Shown: piece by piece, positions 1-5,537 of the stretch
How the letters are laid out: the number at the start of each line of letters is the position of its first letter
Numbering within the stretch: position 1 is the stretch's first letter
From: Stenotrophomonas sp.
Lineage (GTDB): Bacteria > Pseudomonadota > Gammaproteobacteria > Xanthomonadales > Xanthomonadaceae
Direction: 5' to 3'
Assembly (NCBI GenBank): GCA_003484865.1
Contig: DMZT01000501.1
Span: 1 to 7,357, forward strand
DNA length: 7,357 nucleotides
Position numbers and translations under genes: made by a program
The notes under the pieces: generated by a model
What the model was told of the DNA's origin: nothing
What the model saw: only the letters and a program-made list of their open reading frames with translations
The model's database searches: none

Positions 1-1
1 C

Positions 2-20
2 AGCCACCCATGGGGTGGCT
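2..20 (-). terminator. Perfect 8-bp hairpin just after the DUF421 gene, possible terminator
   Basis: A perfect inverted repeat (AGCCACCC, 3-nt loop, GGGTGGCT) begins immediately after the TAG stop of the DUF421/YetF-type gene on the minus strand. This is the expected place for an intrinsic terminator. The T-run that would confirm it would lie at positions below 1, outside the window. It could instead be a plain hairpin or part of a bidirectional terminator shared with a convergent gene. Confidence 0.5.
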
Positions 21-497
21 CTACGCCTTCTTCGGCACGATGGTGATGTGCCCGTTGATCTCCAGCACCGCCAGGGCGACATCGTCGATGGACAGGCAGC
101 CCTGCTGACGCATCGCTGCGTCCAGATCGGCCGGGGTCACGAGCTCGCGCTTGAGCACGGAATCGAGCACCTTGCCATCACGGGCGATCAGGATCGGCTC
201 GCCTTCGACCAGCGTTTCCACGCGCCGACTGCGCGTGCTGAGCCAGCCCACGCCGTAGTTGATCGAGATCAGGGTCGCCGCCAGCAGCAGGCCGCCGCCC
301 AGGGAGGTGTCTTCGCCAAGCAGCGCGTTCTGCACCGCGTTGCCGAGCAGCACGATCAGCAAGACATCGAACGGGGTGATCTGGCCCAGCGCGCGCTTGC
401 CGGAGAGCCGGACCATGCCCAGTACCACCGCGTACACCACCACCGCGCGCAGGATGAATTCCCACCACGGCATGGCCAATGCAAACAGGTCGCTCAT
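21..497 (-). CDS. DUF421/YetF-domain inner-membrane protein
   Basis: This 158-aa protein has three likely membrane segments (about residues 11-31, 43-60 and 66-86) followed by a soluble domain of about 70 residues. The stretch around residues 30-48 (R-LSGKR-LGQ-TPFDVLL) and the later LVEGEPI-LI--DGK and DV-LAVLE-NG patterns match the DUF421/YetF family, a widespread integral-membrane family without an established biochemical role. The soluble domain is normally cytoplasmic. I chose the ATG at 497 because GGGGAG lies 6 nt upstream and the membrane segment follows at once. A longer reading frame exists upstream to 605, but it would add 36 residues of non-membrane, proline/arginine-rich sequence across a repeat region. 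The gene follows the sRNA terminator, so it probably has its own promoter. The family call is firm; the function is unknown. Confidence 0.88.
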   Translation of the reverse strand: MSDLFALAMPWWEFILRAVVVYAVVLGMVRLSGKRALGQITPFDVLLIVLLGNAVQNALLGEDTSLGGGLLLAATLISINYGVGWLSTRSRRVETLVEGEPILIARDGKVLDSVLKRELVTPADLDAAMRQQGCLSIDDVALAVLEINGHITIVPKKA

Positions 498-528
498 GCG
501 GTTCTCCCCGGGTCCAGCCCACAGCATG

Positions 529-593
529 GGCCGCGCGCAGGGCAAACGGCAATCGGCCGCGCGGGGTCTCTCGTGCGGCGGGCCGCGCGGGGT
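529..593. repeat. Three GC-rich repeat units at exact 26-bp spacing
   Basis: GGCCGCGCG occurs at 529, 555 and 581, exactly 26 bp apart. The second and third copies are identical over 13 bases (555-567 and 581-593, ending GGGGT) and each contains the self-complementary 8-mer CCGCGCGG. The first copy matches over 9 bases and then drifts. The array fills the gap between the sRNA terminator and the ribosome-binding site of the DUF421 gene. It may be a regulatory site array or a degenerate tandem repeat; GC-rich chance similarity cannot be excluded. Confidence 0.5.
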
Positions 594-605
594 TTTCGGC
601 GCCAC

Positions 606-646
606 AAATAAAAAGCCCCGCCAACCAGGGGGAGGTTAGCGGGGCC
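606..646 (-). terminator. Intrinsic terminator of the sX13-like RNA
   Basis: On the minus strand a 12-bp stem (645-634 pairing with 626-615) closes a 7-nt C-rich loop and is followed by TTTTTATTT (614-606). One pair is G-U on the minus strand but would be an A-C mismatch on the plus strand. Together with the T-run, this fixes the direction of transcription. The hairpin serves as terminator and carries the third C-rich loop. Confidence 0.88.
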
Positions 647-732
647 GGGGAACGGGTGCTTGGGGAGGAGCCCCCGTTCCGAGATCTGCTCCAGGGGATG
701 GGAGAGATCCACAACAGGCATTGCGCCTGTCG
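608..732 (-). ncRNA. sX13: sX13-like small RNA with C-rich loops, downstream of polA
   Basis: Read on the minus strand, this region folds into consecutive hairpins. The first is a 5' stem (732-712, loop around GCAAT). Next is a stem at 709-683 (GATCT+CTCC pairing with GGAG+AGATC, one bulge) with loop CATCCCCT. Then a stem at 680-649 (8 bp, a 1x1 internal loop, 3 bp) has loop CCTCCCCA. Last is the terminator hairpin with loop TCCCCCT. Three C-rich loops on a short RNA just downstream of polA fit what I recall of sX13, a roughly 115-nt Hfq-independent virulence regulator in Xanthomonas whose C-rich loops are thought to pair with G-rich sites near ribosome-binding sites. The name rests on remembered architecture and synteny, not on alignment. 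The 5' end is uncertain: a start near 728-732 keeps the first stem, and a 115-nt RNA would start near 722. Confidence 0.78.
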
Positions 733-773
733 AGGTCTATCAAAGCACTCCGAACATTGATAGTTCGTGAAGG

Positions 774-792
774 GGCCCAATTAATTCGGGCC
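774..792 (-). other. Small hairpin between polA and the sRNA
   Basis: GGCCC and GGGCC (5 bp) flank the 9-nt AT-rich loop AATTAATTC. It lies about 80 nt after the polA stop and before the sRNA. There is no T-run, so it is at best a weak polA 3'-end structure or an RNase processing site. The AT-rich loop stands out in a GC-rich region. Confidence 0.3.
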
Positions 793-872
793 TCCTCCCA
801 GAAACATTCATCCAACAGTCAGATTATCGTGGCGCACTGAACCAATTCAGCCTTTTGACTGTGATTCAGGCC

Positions 873-3644
873 TCAATGGGCCTCATCCCAGTTGTCGCCC
901 ACGCCCGCATCCACCACCAGCGGTACACGCAGTTCGGCGGCCGAGGACATCAGTTCCACGACTTTCAAACGCAAGGTGTCGAGGAAACTACTTTCGGTTT
1001 CAAAGACCAGTTCATCGTGCACCTGCAGAATCATCTTGGCCTGGTCGCCGTGATCCTCCAGCCAACTGTCCACCTTGACCATGGCGCGCTTGATGATGTC
1101 CGCCGCGGTGCCCTGCATCGGGGCATTGATCGCGGCCCGTTCAGCACCGGCGCGCAGGCCCTGGTTGCGGGCGTTGATGTCGTTCAGGTACAGACGGCGG
1201 CCGAACAGGGTTTCCACATAGCCCTGGTCGCGGGCCTGCTGGCGCATCCGCTCCATGAAATCGCGCACGCCCGGGTAGCGGCTGAAGTACAGCGCCACGT
1301 AATCCTGGGCCTGGCCGCGGTCGATGCCCAGGTTGCGGGCCAGGCCGAACGCGCTCATGCCGTACATCAGGCCGAAGTTGATCGCCTTGGCGGCCCGGCG
1401 CTCGTTGGAGGTCACCTCTTCCAGGCGGCGGCTGAAGACTTCCGCCGCCGTCGCCCGGTGCACGTCCACGCCCTGCTCGAACGCCCGCACCAGGCCGGGG
1501 TCCTCGGAGAGGTGGGCCATGATCCGCAGCTCGATCTGCGAGTAATCGCAGGCCAGGATCTTGCGGCCCGGCGGGGCCACGAAGGCGCGGCGGATGCGGC
1601 GGCCATCCTCGGTGCGGATCGGGATGTTCTGCAGGTTCGGGTCGGACGAGGACAGCCGACCGGTGGCGGCGCCGGACTGGTGGTAGCTGGTGTGTACCCG
1701 CCCGGTGTCCTGGTTGATCATCTCCGGCAGCTTGTCGGTGTAGGTGCTGCGCAGCTTGGCCAGCCCGCGGTACTCCAGGATCACCCGCGGCAGTTCATGC
1801 TGCTCGGCGATCGCCTCCAGCGCCTCTTCGTTGGTGCTGGGCTGGCCCTTGGGGGTCTTCACCAGTGCCGGCAGCTGCAGTTCGTCGAACAGCACGGCCT
1901 GCAGCTGCTTGGGCGAATCCAGGTTGAAGGTGCGCCCGGCCAGCTCGGTGGCCTTCTGCTGGGCAGCCAGCATGCGCGAGCCCAGGTCCTGGCTCTGCCG
2001 GCGCAGTTCGGCCATGTCGATGTGCACGCCATTGGCTTCGATGCGGGTCAGCACCGGCACCAGCGGCATCTCGATGTCGCGGTAGACGCTGTCCAGCGAG
2101 GGCGTGGCCTGTAGTTGTGGCTGCAGGGCGTGGTGCAGGCGCAGGGTCACGTCGGCATCTTCGGCGGCGTAGCGGCAGGCTTCGTCCAGGCCCACCTGCG
2201 AGAACGAGATCTGCTTGGCACCCTTGCCGGCCACCTCCTCGAACTTGATCGTGGTGTAGCCCAGGTAGCGCATCGCCAGCGAGTCCATGTCATGGCGCGT
2301 GGCGGTGGAATTGAGCACGAAGCTCTCCAGCATGGTGTCGTCGTGGTACCCCTGCAGGTTCACGCCGTGGCGGCGCAGCACGTGCAGGTCGTACTTGCCG
2401 TGCTGGCCAAGCTTCTTCTTGGAGGGGTCTTCCAGGGCAGGACGCAGCGCGGCCAGCACCTGCTCGCGTGGCAGCTGGGCCGGCGCGCCGGGGTAATCAT
2501 GGCCGACCGGGATATAGGCGGCGCGGCCCGGCTCGACCGCCAGGCTGATGCCGACCAGGTTGGCGCGCATGGCGTCCAGCGCGTCGGTCTCGGTATCGAA
2601 CGAGATCAGCTCGGCATCGGCCAGGCGCTGCACCCAGGCGTCGAGCTGCTCGGTGGTCAGCACCATCTCGTACTCGCCGGGGGCGGAGAGCGCCGGGTCG
2701 ACCGGCACCACCGCCACCTCCGGCGTGGCACGGGCGTAGCCGGCCGCGGTGCCACGCAGGCTGACCGGGGCCTCGCTGGCAGCGGCCGGGGCCGGCACGG
2801 GACCGCCCAGCTCCTTGAGCGCCTGGGTGAAGCCGTAACGCAGGTACAGCTCGCTCAGCGACGGCACGTCCGGCTCGCGCAGTGGCAGGGTCTGCGCCGT
2901 TACCTCCAGCGGCACATCGGTGCGGATCGTGACCAGCTCGCGGTTGAGCGGCAGGCGCTCCAGCGCCGCGCGCAGGTTCTCGCCGATCTTGCCCTTCATG
3001 GTCGGGGCCGCCGCCATCACCCCATCCAGGTGCTGGTACTCGGCCAGCCACTTGGCGGCGGTCTTGGGACCGCACTTTTCCACGCCGGGCACGTTGTCCA
3101 CGGCGTCGCCCATCAGCGCCAGCAGGTCGACGATCTGGTCGGCGCGCACGCCGAACTTCTCCATGACCGCCGCGTCCGAATCCATGCGGCTGCCGGTCAT
3201 GGTGTTGACCAGCTCGATACCCGGGCGGACCAGCTGGGCGAAGTCCTTGTCGCCGGTGGAAATGGTCACCTGCAGGCCATCGCGGTGGCCCTGCAGGGCC
3301 AGCGTGCCGATCACATCATCGGCTTCCACGCCGGGGATGCGCAGGATGCTCAGGCCCAGCGCCTCGACGATGCGGCACATCGGCTCGATCTGCGGGCGCA
3401 GGTCGTCGGGCATCGGCGGGCGGTTGGCCTTGTAGTCGGCATACAGGTCGTCACGGAAGGTCTTGCCGGGCGCATCGACCACGAAGGCGACGTACTCGGG
3501 GCGCTCCTTCAAGGTGGCGCGCAGCATGTTGACCACGCCGAACAGTGCGCCGGTGGGTTCACCGTGTGCGTTGGTCAGCGGCGGAAGCGCGTGGAACGCG
3601 CGATACAGGTAACTGGACCCGTCAATCAGGACTAATCGGCTCAT
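873..3644 (-). CDS. polA: DNA polymerase I
   Basis: This 923-aa protein has the full three-domain plan of Pol I, which removes RNA primers, fills Okazaki gaps and carries out repair synthesis. The 5' nuclease domain (about 1-280) shows D8 in LIDGS, EADD 107-110, TGDKD 130-134 and GDAVDN 179-184. A proline/alanine linker follows (about 281-320). The 3'-5' exonuclease (about 325-515) keeps its acidic residues: D350/E352 in FDTET, D436 in the DDTMLE stretch, and Y492/D496 in YAAED, so proofreading is probably active. The polymerase domain has TGRLSSSDPNLQNIP 661-675, motif A D700-YSQIELR, motif B R749 to Y761 (with K753) and motif C QVHDE with D877. The ATG gives the canonical N-terminus. No Shine-Dalgarno sequence precedes it, and a good -10 box lies 6 nt upstream, hinting at a leaderless mRNA. 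The gene is divergent from the DUF2782 gene. Confidence 0.98.
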   Translation of the reverse strand: MSRLVLIDGSSYLYRAFHALPPLTNAHGEPTGALFGVVNMLRATLKERPEYVAFVVDAPGKTFRDDLYADYKANRPPMPDDLRPQIEPMCRIVEALGLSILRIPGVEADDVIGTLALQGHRDGLQVTISTGDKDFAQLVRPGIELVNTMTGSRMDSDAAVMEKFGVRADQIVDLLALMGDAVDNVPGVEKCGPKTAAKWLAEYQHLDGVMAAAPTMKGKIGENLRAALERLPLNRELVTIRTDVPLEVTAQTLPLREPDVPSLSELYLRYGFTQALKELGGPVPAPAAASEAPVSLRGTAAGYARATPEVAVVPVDPALSAPGEYEMVLTTEQLDAWVQRLADAELISFDTETDALDAMRANLVGISLAVEPGRAAYIPVGHDYPGAPAQLPREQVLAALRPALEDPSKKKLGQHGKYDLHVLRRHGVNLQGYHDDTMLESFVLNSTATRHDMDSLAMRYLGYTTIKFEEVAGKGAKQISFSQVGLDEACRYAAEDADVTLRLHHALQPQLQATPSLDSVYRDIEMPLVPVLTRIEANGVHIDMAELRRQSQDLGSRMLAAQQKATELAGRTFNLDSPKQLQAVLFDELQLPALVKTPKGQPSTNEEALEAIAEQHELPRVILEYRGLAKLRSTYTDKLPEMINQDTGRVHTSYHQSGAATGRLSSSDPNLQNIPIRTEDGRRIRRAFVAPPGRKILACDYSQIELRIMAHLSEDPGLVRAFEQGVDVHRATAAEVFSRRLEEVTSNERRAAKAINFGLMYGMSAFGLARNLGIDRGQAQDYVALYFSRYPGVRDFMERMRQQARDQGYVETLFGRRLYLNDINARNQGLRAGAERAAINAPMQGTAADIIKRAMVKVDSWLEDHGDQAKMILQVHDELVFETESSFLDTLRLKVVELMSSAAELRVPLVVDAGVGDNWDEAH

Positions 3645-3650
3645 GGGGCG

Positions 3651-3656
3651 ATTCTA
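3651..3656 (-). promoter_or_regulatory. Possible -10 element of polA
   Basis: TAGAAT (minus strand; 5 of 6 bases match TATAAT) ends 6 nt before the polA ATG. Transcription from it would start at or within a base of the A of the ATG, giving a leaderless message, consistent with the missing ribosome-binding site. No convincing -35 hexamer is visible at 16-18 nt spacing. Confidence 0.4.
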
Positions 3657-3704
3657 CGCGCCCGGCCCTGACCGTCGTCGGCACCGGCCTCACGATCCAT
3701 CGGG

Positions 3705-3710
3705 CATAAT
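3705..3710 (+). promoter_or_regulatory. Possible -10 element of the DUF2782 lipoprotein gene
   Basis: CATAAT (5 of 6 bases match TATAAT) lies 31 nt upstream of the lipoprotein ATG on the plus strand. It is the only AT-rich hexamer of this kind in the 97-bp divergent gap on this strand. It would give a leader of about 25 nt that includes the AAGGA ribosome-binding site. No good -35 match is seen. Confidence 0.4.
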
Positions 3711-3741
3711 CAGGCCCTCTTCGCCCAAGGACTCCCGGCCC

Positions 3742-4023
3742 ATGAAGATTCTGTTGCTCGCAGGCGTGCTCGCGCTGGCCGGCTGTGCCACCGGTGGCGG
3801 CGGCAGGCCCCCGGTTGATGTCACTGGTGCCGATGTGGTCAAGACGGTGAAGGACAACGGCGACACCATCGAGGAATACCGGGTGGGCGGCCAGCTGCGG
3901 ATGGTCAAGGTGACCCCGTCGCGCGGTGCCCCGTTCTACATGTACGACCAGAACGGCGATGGCCGCATGGACAGCGACAAGGACGGCGTCTCGCCGGTGT
4001 ATTGGAAGCTCTACAGCTGGTGA
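3742..4023 (+). CDS. DUF2782-type small lipoprotein, polA neighbour
   Basis: This 93-aa predicted lipoprotein has a short signal peptide (MKILLLAGVLALAG) ending in a LAGC lipobox with C15 as the acylated residue. Ala at +2 favours the outer membrane. The core, IEEYRVGGQLRMVKVTP (43-59) through PFYMYD and the C-terminal WKLYSW, matches the DUF2782 pattern, a family of unknown function that commonly sits next to polA in gammaproteobacteria. D69-x-N-x-D-G followed by D77-S-D-K-D-G resembles a calcium-binding EF-hand or thrombospondin type 3 loop, which I do not recall as a hallmark of the family. I chose the ATG at 3742 because AAGGA lies 10 nt upstream and the signal peptide begins there. An upstream ATG at 3643 would overlap the polA start codon and place charged residues before the signal. 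Confidence 0.85.
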   Translation: MKILLLAGVLALAGCATGGGGRPPVDVTGADVVKTVKDNGDTIEEYRVGGQLRMVKVTPSRGAPFYMYDQNGDGRMDSDKDGVSPVYWKLYSW

Positions 4024-4043
4024 TTCCGGGCGTCGACCGCACT

Positions 4044-4070
4044 GCCGCCCCGTGACCGCACGGGGCCGGC
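4044..4070 (+). other. Strong GC hairpin after the DUF2782 gene, no T-run
   Basis: GCCCCGTG (4047-4054) and CACGGGGC (4059-4066) form a perfect 8-bp stem with loop ACCG, and three further outer pairs are possible across a one-base bulge. It starts about 20 nt after the lipoprotein stop. There is no T-run on either strand, so it is not a classic terminator. It could stabilise the upstream mRNA end or reduce read-through into the next gene. Confidence 0.4.
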
Positions 4071-4106
4071 AAGGCACTGACCCCCGTCCCCGCTTGCCCA
4101 CGCTCG

Positions 4107-4346
4107 ATGACTACACCCGAACGCCGCCACGATCCAAATCCGGCTGAACTGCGCGCCGGCCTTACTGCAGAGCAACGCCAGGCGGTGGAGACGCTGGAGC
4201 ATTTCGGCTGGCAGCTGCGCTTCGTGCGCCGCCCGCTGTTCCGCGACCCGATCCCGGTGCTGTTCGACCGCAGCGGCGAGCGTTATGTGGTGCTGCAGCC
4301 GGATGGCACGCTGGATGAATCGCAGACGTTGAAACTGCGCGATTGA
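4107..4346 (+). CDS. Conserved small protein of unknown function (79 aa)
   Basis: This small soluble protein has no signal peptide or membrane segment. A charged N-terminus (1-25) leads into a compact core: ETLEHFGWQLRFVRRPLFRDP (29-48; Trp, paired Arg and Asp-Pro stand out), then VLFDRSGERYVVLQPDGTL, which reads like a short beta hairpin. I recall similar 'FGW-L-FVRRPLF-DP--V' proteins as conserved hypotheticals in gammaproteobacteria, but I cannot name a family. It lies 83 nt after the lipoprotein gene in the same direction with a hairpin between them, so co-transcription is possible but unproven. There is no recognisable ribosome-binding site before the ATG, so the start is less certain than the frame. 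It ends against a SMAG repeat, with the stress-protein gene converging from the other side. Confidence 0.75.
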   Translation: MTTPERRHDPNPAELRAGLTAEQRQAVETLEHFGWQLRFVRRPLFRDPIPVLFDRSGERYVVLQPDGTLDESQTLKLRD

Positions 4347-4360
4347 CGGGCACTGAGGGG

Positions 4361-4386
4361 CACTGCCGGCCAGCGGCCGGCACTAC
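4361..4386 (-). repeat. SMAG (GTAG-headed) palindromic repeat
   Basis: On the minus strand this reads GTAGTGCCGGCC-GCT-GGCCGGCA: a perfect 8-bp stem (4364-4371 with 4375-4382) with a 3-nt loop, preceded by the GTAG head. This matches the SMAG elements described in Stenotrophomonas maltophilia, REP-like palindromes mobilised in trans by a RAYT (REP-associated) transposase. It sits in the 50-bp gap between two convergent genes, a usual REP location, where the RNA stem could protect either 3' end. No transposase is nearby. Confidence 0.85.
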
Positions 4387-4396
4387 CGCTTCTCCG

Positions 4397-4843
4397 TTAT
4401 CGGATGACCAGCACCGGTACCGTGCTGCGTGCCAGCACTTCGGCGGTCTGGCTGCCGAGCAGCACGCGGGTCACACCACGGCGGCCATGCGAGGTCATCA
4501 CGATCAGGTCGCTGCCGCGCTCGGTGGCGGTATCGATGATGCCGTCGGCGGCATAGCGGTCCAGCACATGCACGGTTTCAGTGCGCAGGCCCTGCGCCTC
4601 TGCGGCGGCCTTGGCCGGCTGCAGCACCTTCTGCGCGGTCTCTTCGCGATCGGCTTTGTATTCGGGCGTGTTCATGTAGCCCACGCTCCAGCCCATCGCG
4701 TCGTACATACCGACGGCCCATGGCTCGGAGACGGTCACGATATCGACCTCGGCATCGAGGTCCTTGGCCAGCTCCAGGCCCTTGGCCAGGCCTTTCTCGG
4801 CCAGCTCCGAACCATCGGTGGCAATCAGGATGCGCTTGTACAT
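4397..4843 (-). CDS. Universal stress protein (UspA family)
   Basis: This 148-aa single-domain Usp is a cytoplasmic Rossmann-like protein; members of the family dimerise and often bind ATP. MYKRILIATDGS at the start supplies D10 (the usual first nucleotide-binding acid) and VMTSHGRRG to GS (115-131) is the nucleotide loop. The G-x-x-G-x9-G-S signature is intact at G120 and G130-S131, while its first Gly is Thr117. The region 40-70 (PWAVGMYDAMGWSVGYM) is typical of the proteobacterial long-loop subgroup. I chose the ATG at 4843 because AAGGAG lies 7 nt upstream; the in-frame ATG at 4882 would add 13 unrelated residues. A 75-bp gap separates it from the acetyltransferase gene upstream and contains an FNR/ANR-like box, so oxygen-limitation control is likely. 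Confidence 0.95.
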   Translation of the reverse strand: MYKRILIATDGSELAEKGLAKGLELAKDLDAEVDIVTVSEPWAVGMYDAMGWSVGYMNTPEYKADREETAQKVLQPAKAAAEAQGLRTETVHVLDRYAADGIIDTATERGSDLIVMTSHGRRGVTRVLLGSQTAEVLARSTVPVLVIR

Positions 4844-4863
4844 GGCAGAGCTCCTTGGGGTGG

Positions 4864-4885
4864 GCAATGGGAACATCACCATTGC
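4864..4885 (-). promoter_or_regulatory. 7-bp inverted repeat in the usp promoter region
   Basis: GCAATGG and CCATTGC are perfect inverted copies separated by 8 nt, between the FNR-like box and the usp ribosome-binding site. The distal arm overlaps the proposed -10 hexamer. It could be an operator for a dimeric regulator, or a leader hairpin if transcription starts further upstream than proposed. Confidence 0.4.
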
Positions 4886-4922
4886 ACACCCGGTGTGGAC
4901 GCAGTGCCTTGAGCTGGATCAA
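4881..4922 (-). promoter_or_regulatory. FNR/ANR-like box and -10 element of the usp gene
   Basis: TTGAG-CTGG-ATCAA (4909-4922) matches 9 of the 10 defined bases of the FNR/ANR consensus TTGAT-N4-ATCAA. On the minus strand, TGCAAT (4886-4881; 4 of 6 bases match TATAAT) would be the -10 and set +1 near 4874, which puts the box centre at -41.5, the classical class II FNR activator position. The resulting leader is about 30 nt and holds AAGGAG. The box overlaps the stop codon of the acetyltransferase gene. Regulation is inferred from sequence only. Confidence 0.55.
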
Positions 4923-5488
4923 TCGCCGTGGCCGCGGGCAGGCACCGCCCGCGCCGGATTGCCCACCACGGTCGCGCCCGCAGGCACGTCGCGGGTGACC
5001 ACACTGCCCGCGCCCACCACCGCGTCATCGCCGATGGTGACGCCGGGCAGCACGATCGCGCCGCCCCCGATCCAGACATTGCGCCCGATCCGGATCGGCC
5101 TGGCCGACTCCAGGCCTTCCGCCCGCGCCTGGGGATCACGCGGATGGTCGGCGGCGTAGAGCTGCACTGCAGGACCGATCTGGGTGCCATCGCCGATGCT
5201 GACCTCGGCCACGTCCAGGATCACGCAGTTGTAGTTGAGGAACACGCCCTGCCCCAGGCGGATGTTGTAGCCGTAGTCGCAATGGAATGGCGGCCGGATC
5301 ACCGCGCCTTCGCCGACCGCGCCGAGCTGCTCGCGCAACAGCGCGCGGCGCACGGCCGGGCTTTCGGCCAGGGCGGCGTTGTAGCGGACCATCCAGACCT
5401 TGGCGGCGGCCATGTCGGCCTGCAGCGCCGGATCACCGGGGCGGTAGGGCAGCCCGGACAGCATCTTTTCTTTTTCGCTCGGACCCAT
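4919..5488 (-). CDS. Sugar O-acetyltransferase (Maa/NodL/LacA type)
   Basis: This 189-aa cytoplasmic enzyme of the left-handed beta-helix family should transfer acetyl from acetyl-CoA to a hydroxyl of a sugar; such enzymes act as trimers. An N-terminal maltose-acetyltransferase-type segment is present (EKEKMLSGLPYRPGDPAL, about 5-22, then the helix to N37). Hexapeptide repeats follow (about 60-165). N85 and the catalytic H115 (YAADHPRD) are in place, as is the C-terminal GAGSVVTRDVPAG-VVGNPAR signature. Length and motifs are normal, so it should be active. The true acceptor cannot be read from sequence: glucose, maltose, a galactoside or a glycan are all possible. The ATG at 5488 follows GGGAGG by 4 nt, which is slightly close. 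The gene lies 49 bp downstream of the small membrane-protein gene in the same direction, so the two may share a transcript. Confidence 0.92.
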   Translation of the reverse strand: MGPSEKEKMLSGLPYRPGDPALQADMAAAKVWMVRYNAALAESPAVRRALLREQLGAVGEGAVIRPPFHCDYGYNIRLGQGVFLNYNCVILDVAEVSIGDGTQIGPAVQLYAADHPRDPQARAEGLESARPIRIGRNVWIGGGAIVLPGVTIGDDAVVGAGSVVTRDVPAGATVVGNPARAVPARGHGD

Positions 5489-5537
5489 GTGGCCTCCCTC
5501 AGACAGAGGGTGATGATGCCGGTTGGCCGCTCGCGTG

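Noticed and set aside
498..605. 36-residue N-terminal extension of the DUF421 protein
   Set aside because: It would read through the 26-bp-spaced repeats with Pro/Arg-rich sequence atypical of the family; the ATG at 497 has GGGGAG 6 nt upstream.
608..732. Calling the RNA Spot 42 (spf) by position alone
   Set aside because: The position after polA is the same, but the C-rich loops and overall fold differ from Spot 42, and no engB/yihA gene flanks it; the sX13 type fits better.
855..3635. Long open frames on the plus strand across the whole of polA (855-2114 and 2115-3635, same frame, one stop between them)
   Set aside because: They are antisense to an unmistakable polA and are rich in His, Gln, Arg and Gly with no domain, as expected from GC-biased third positions read backwards.
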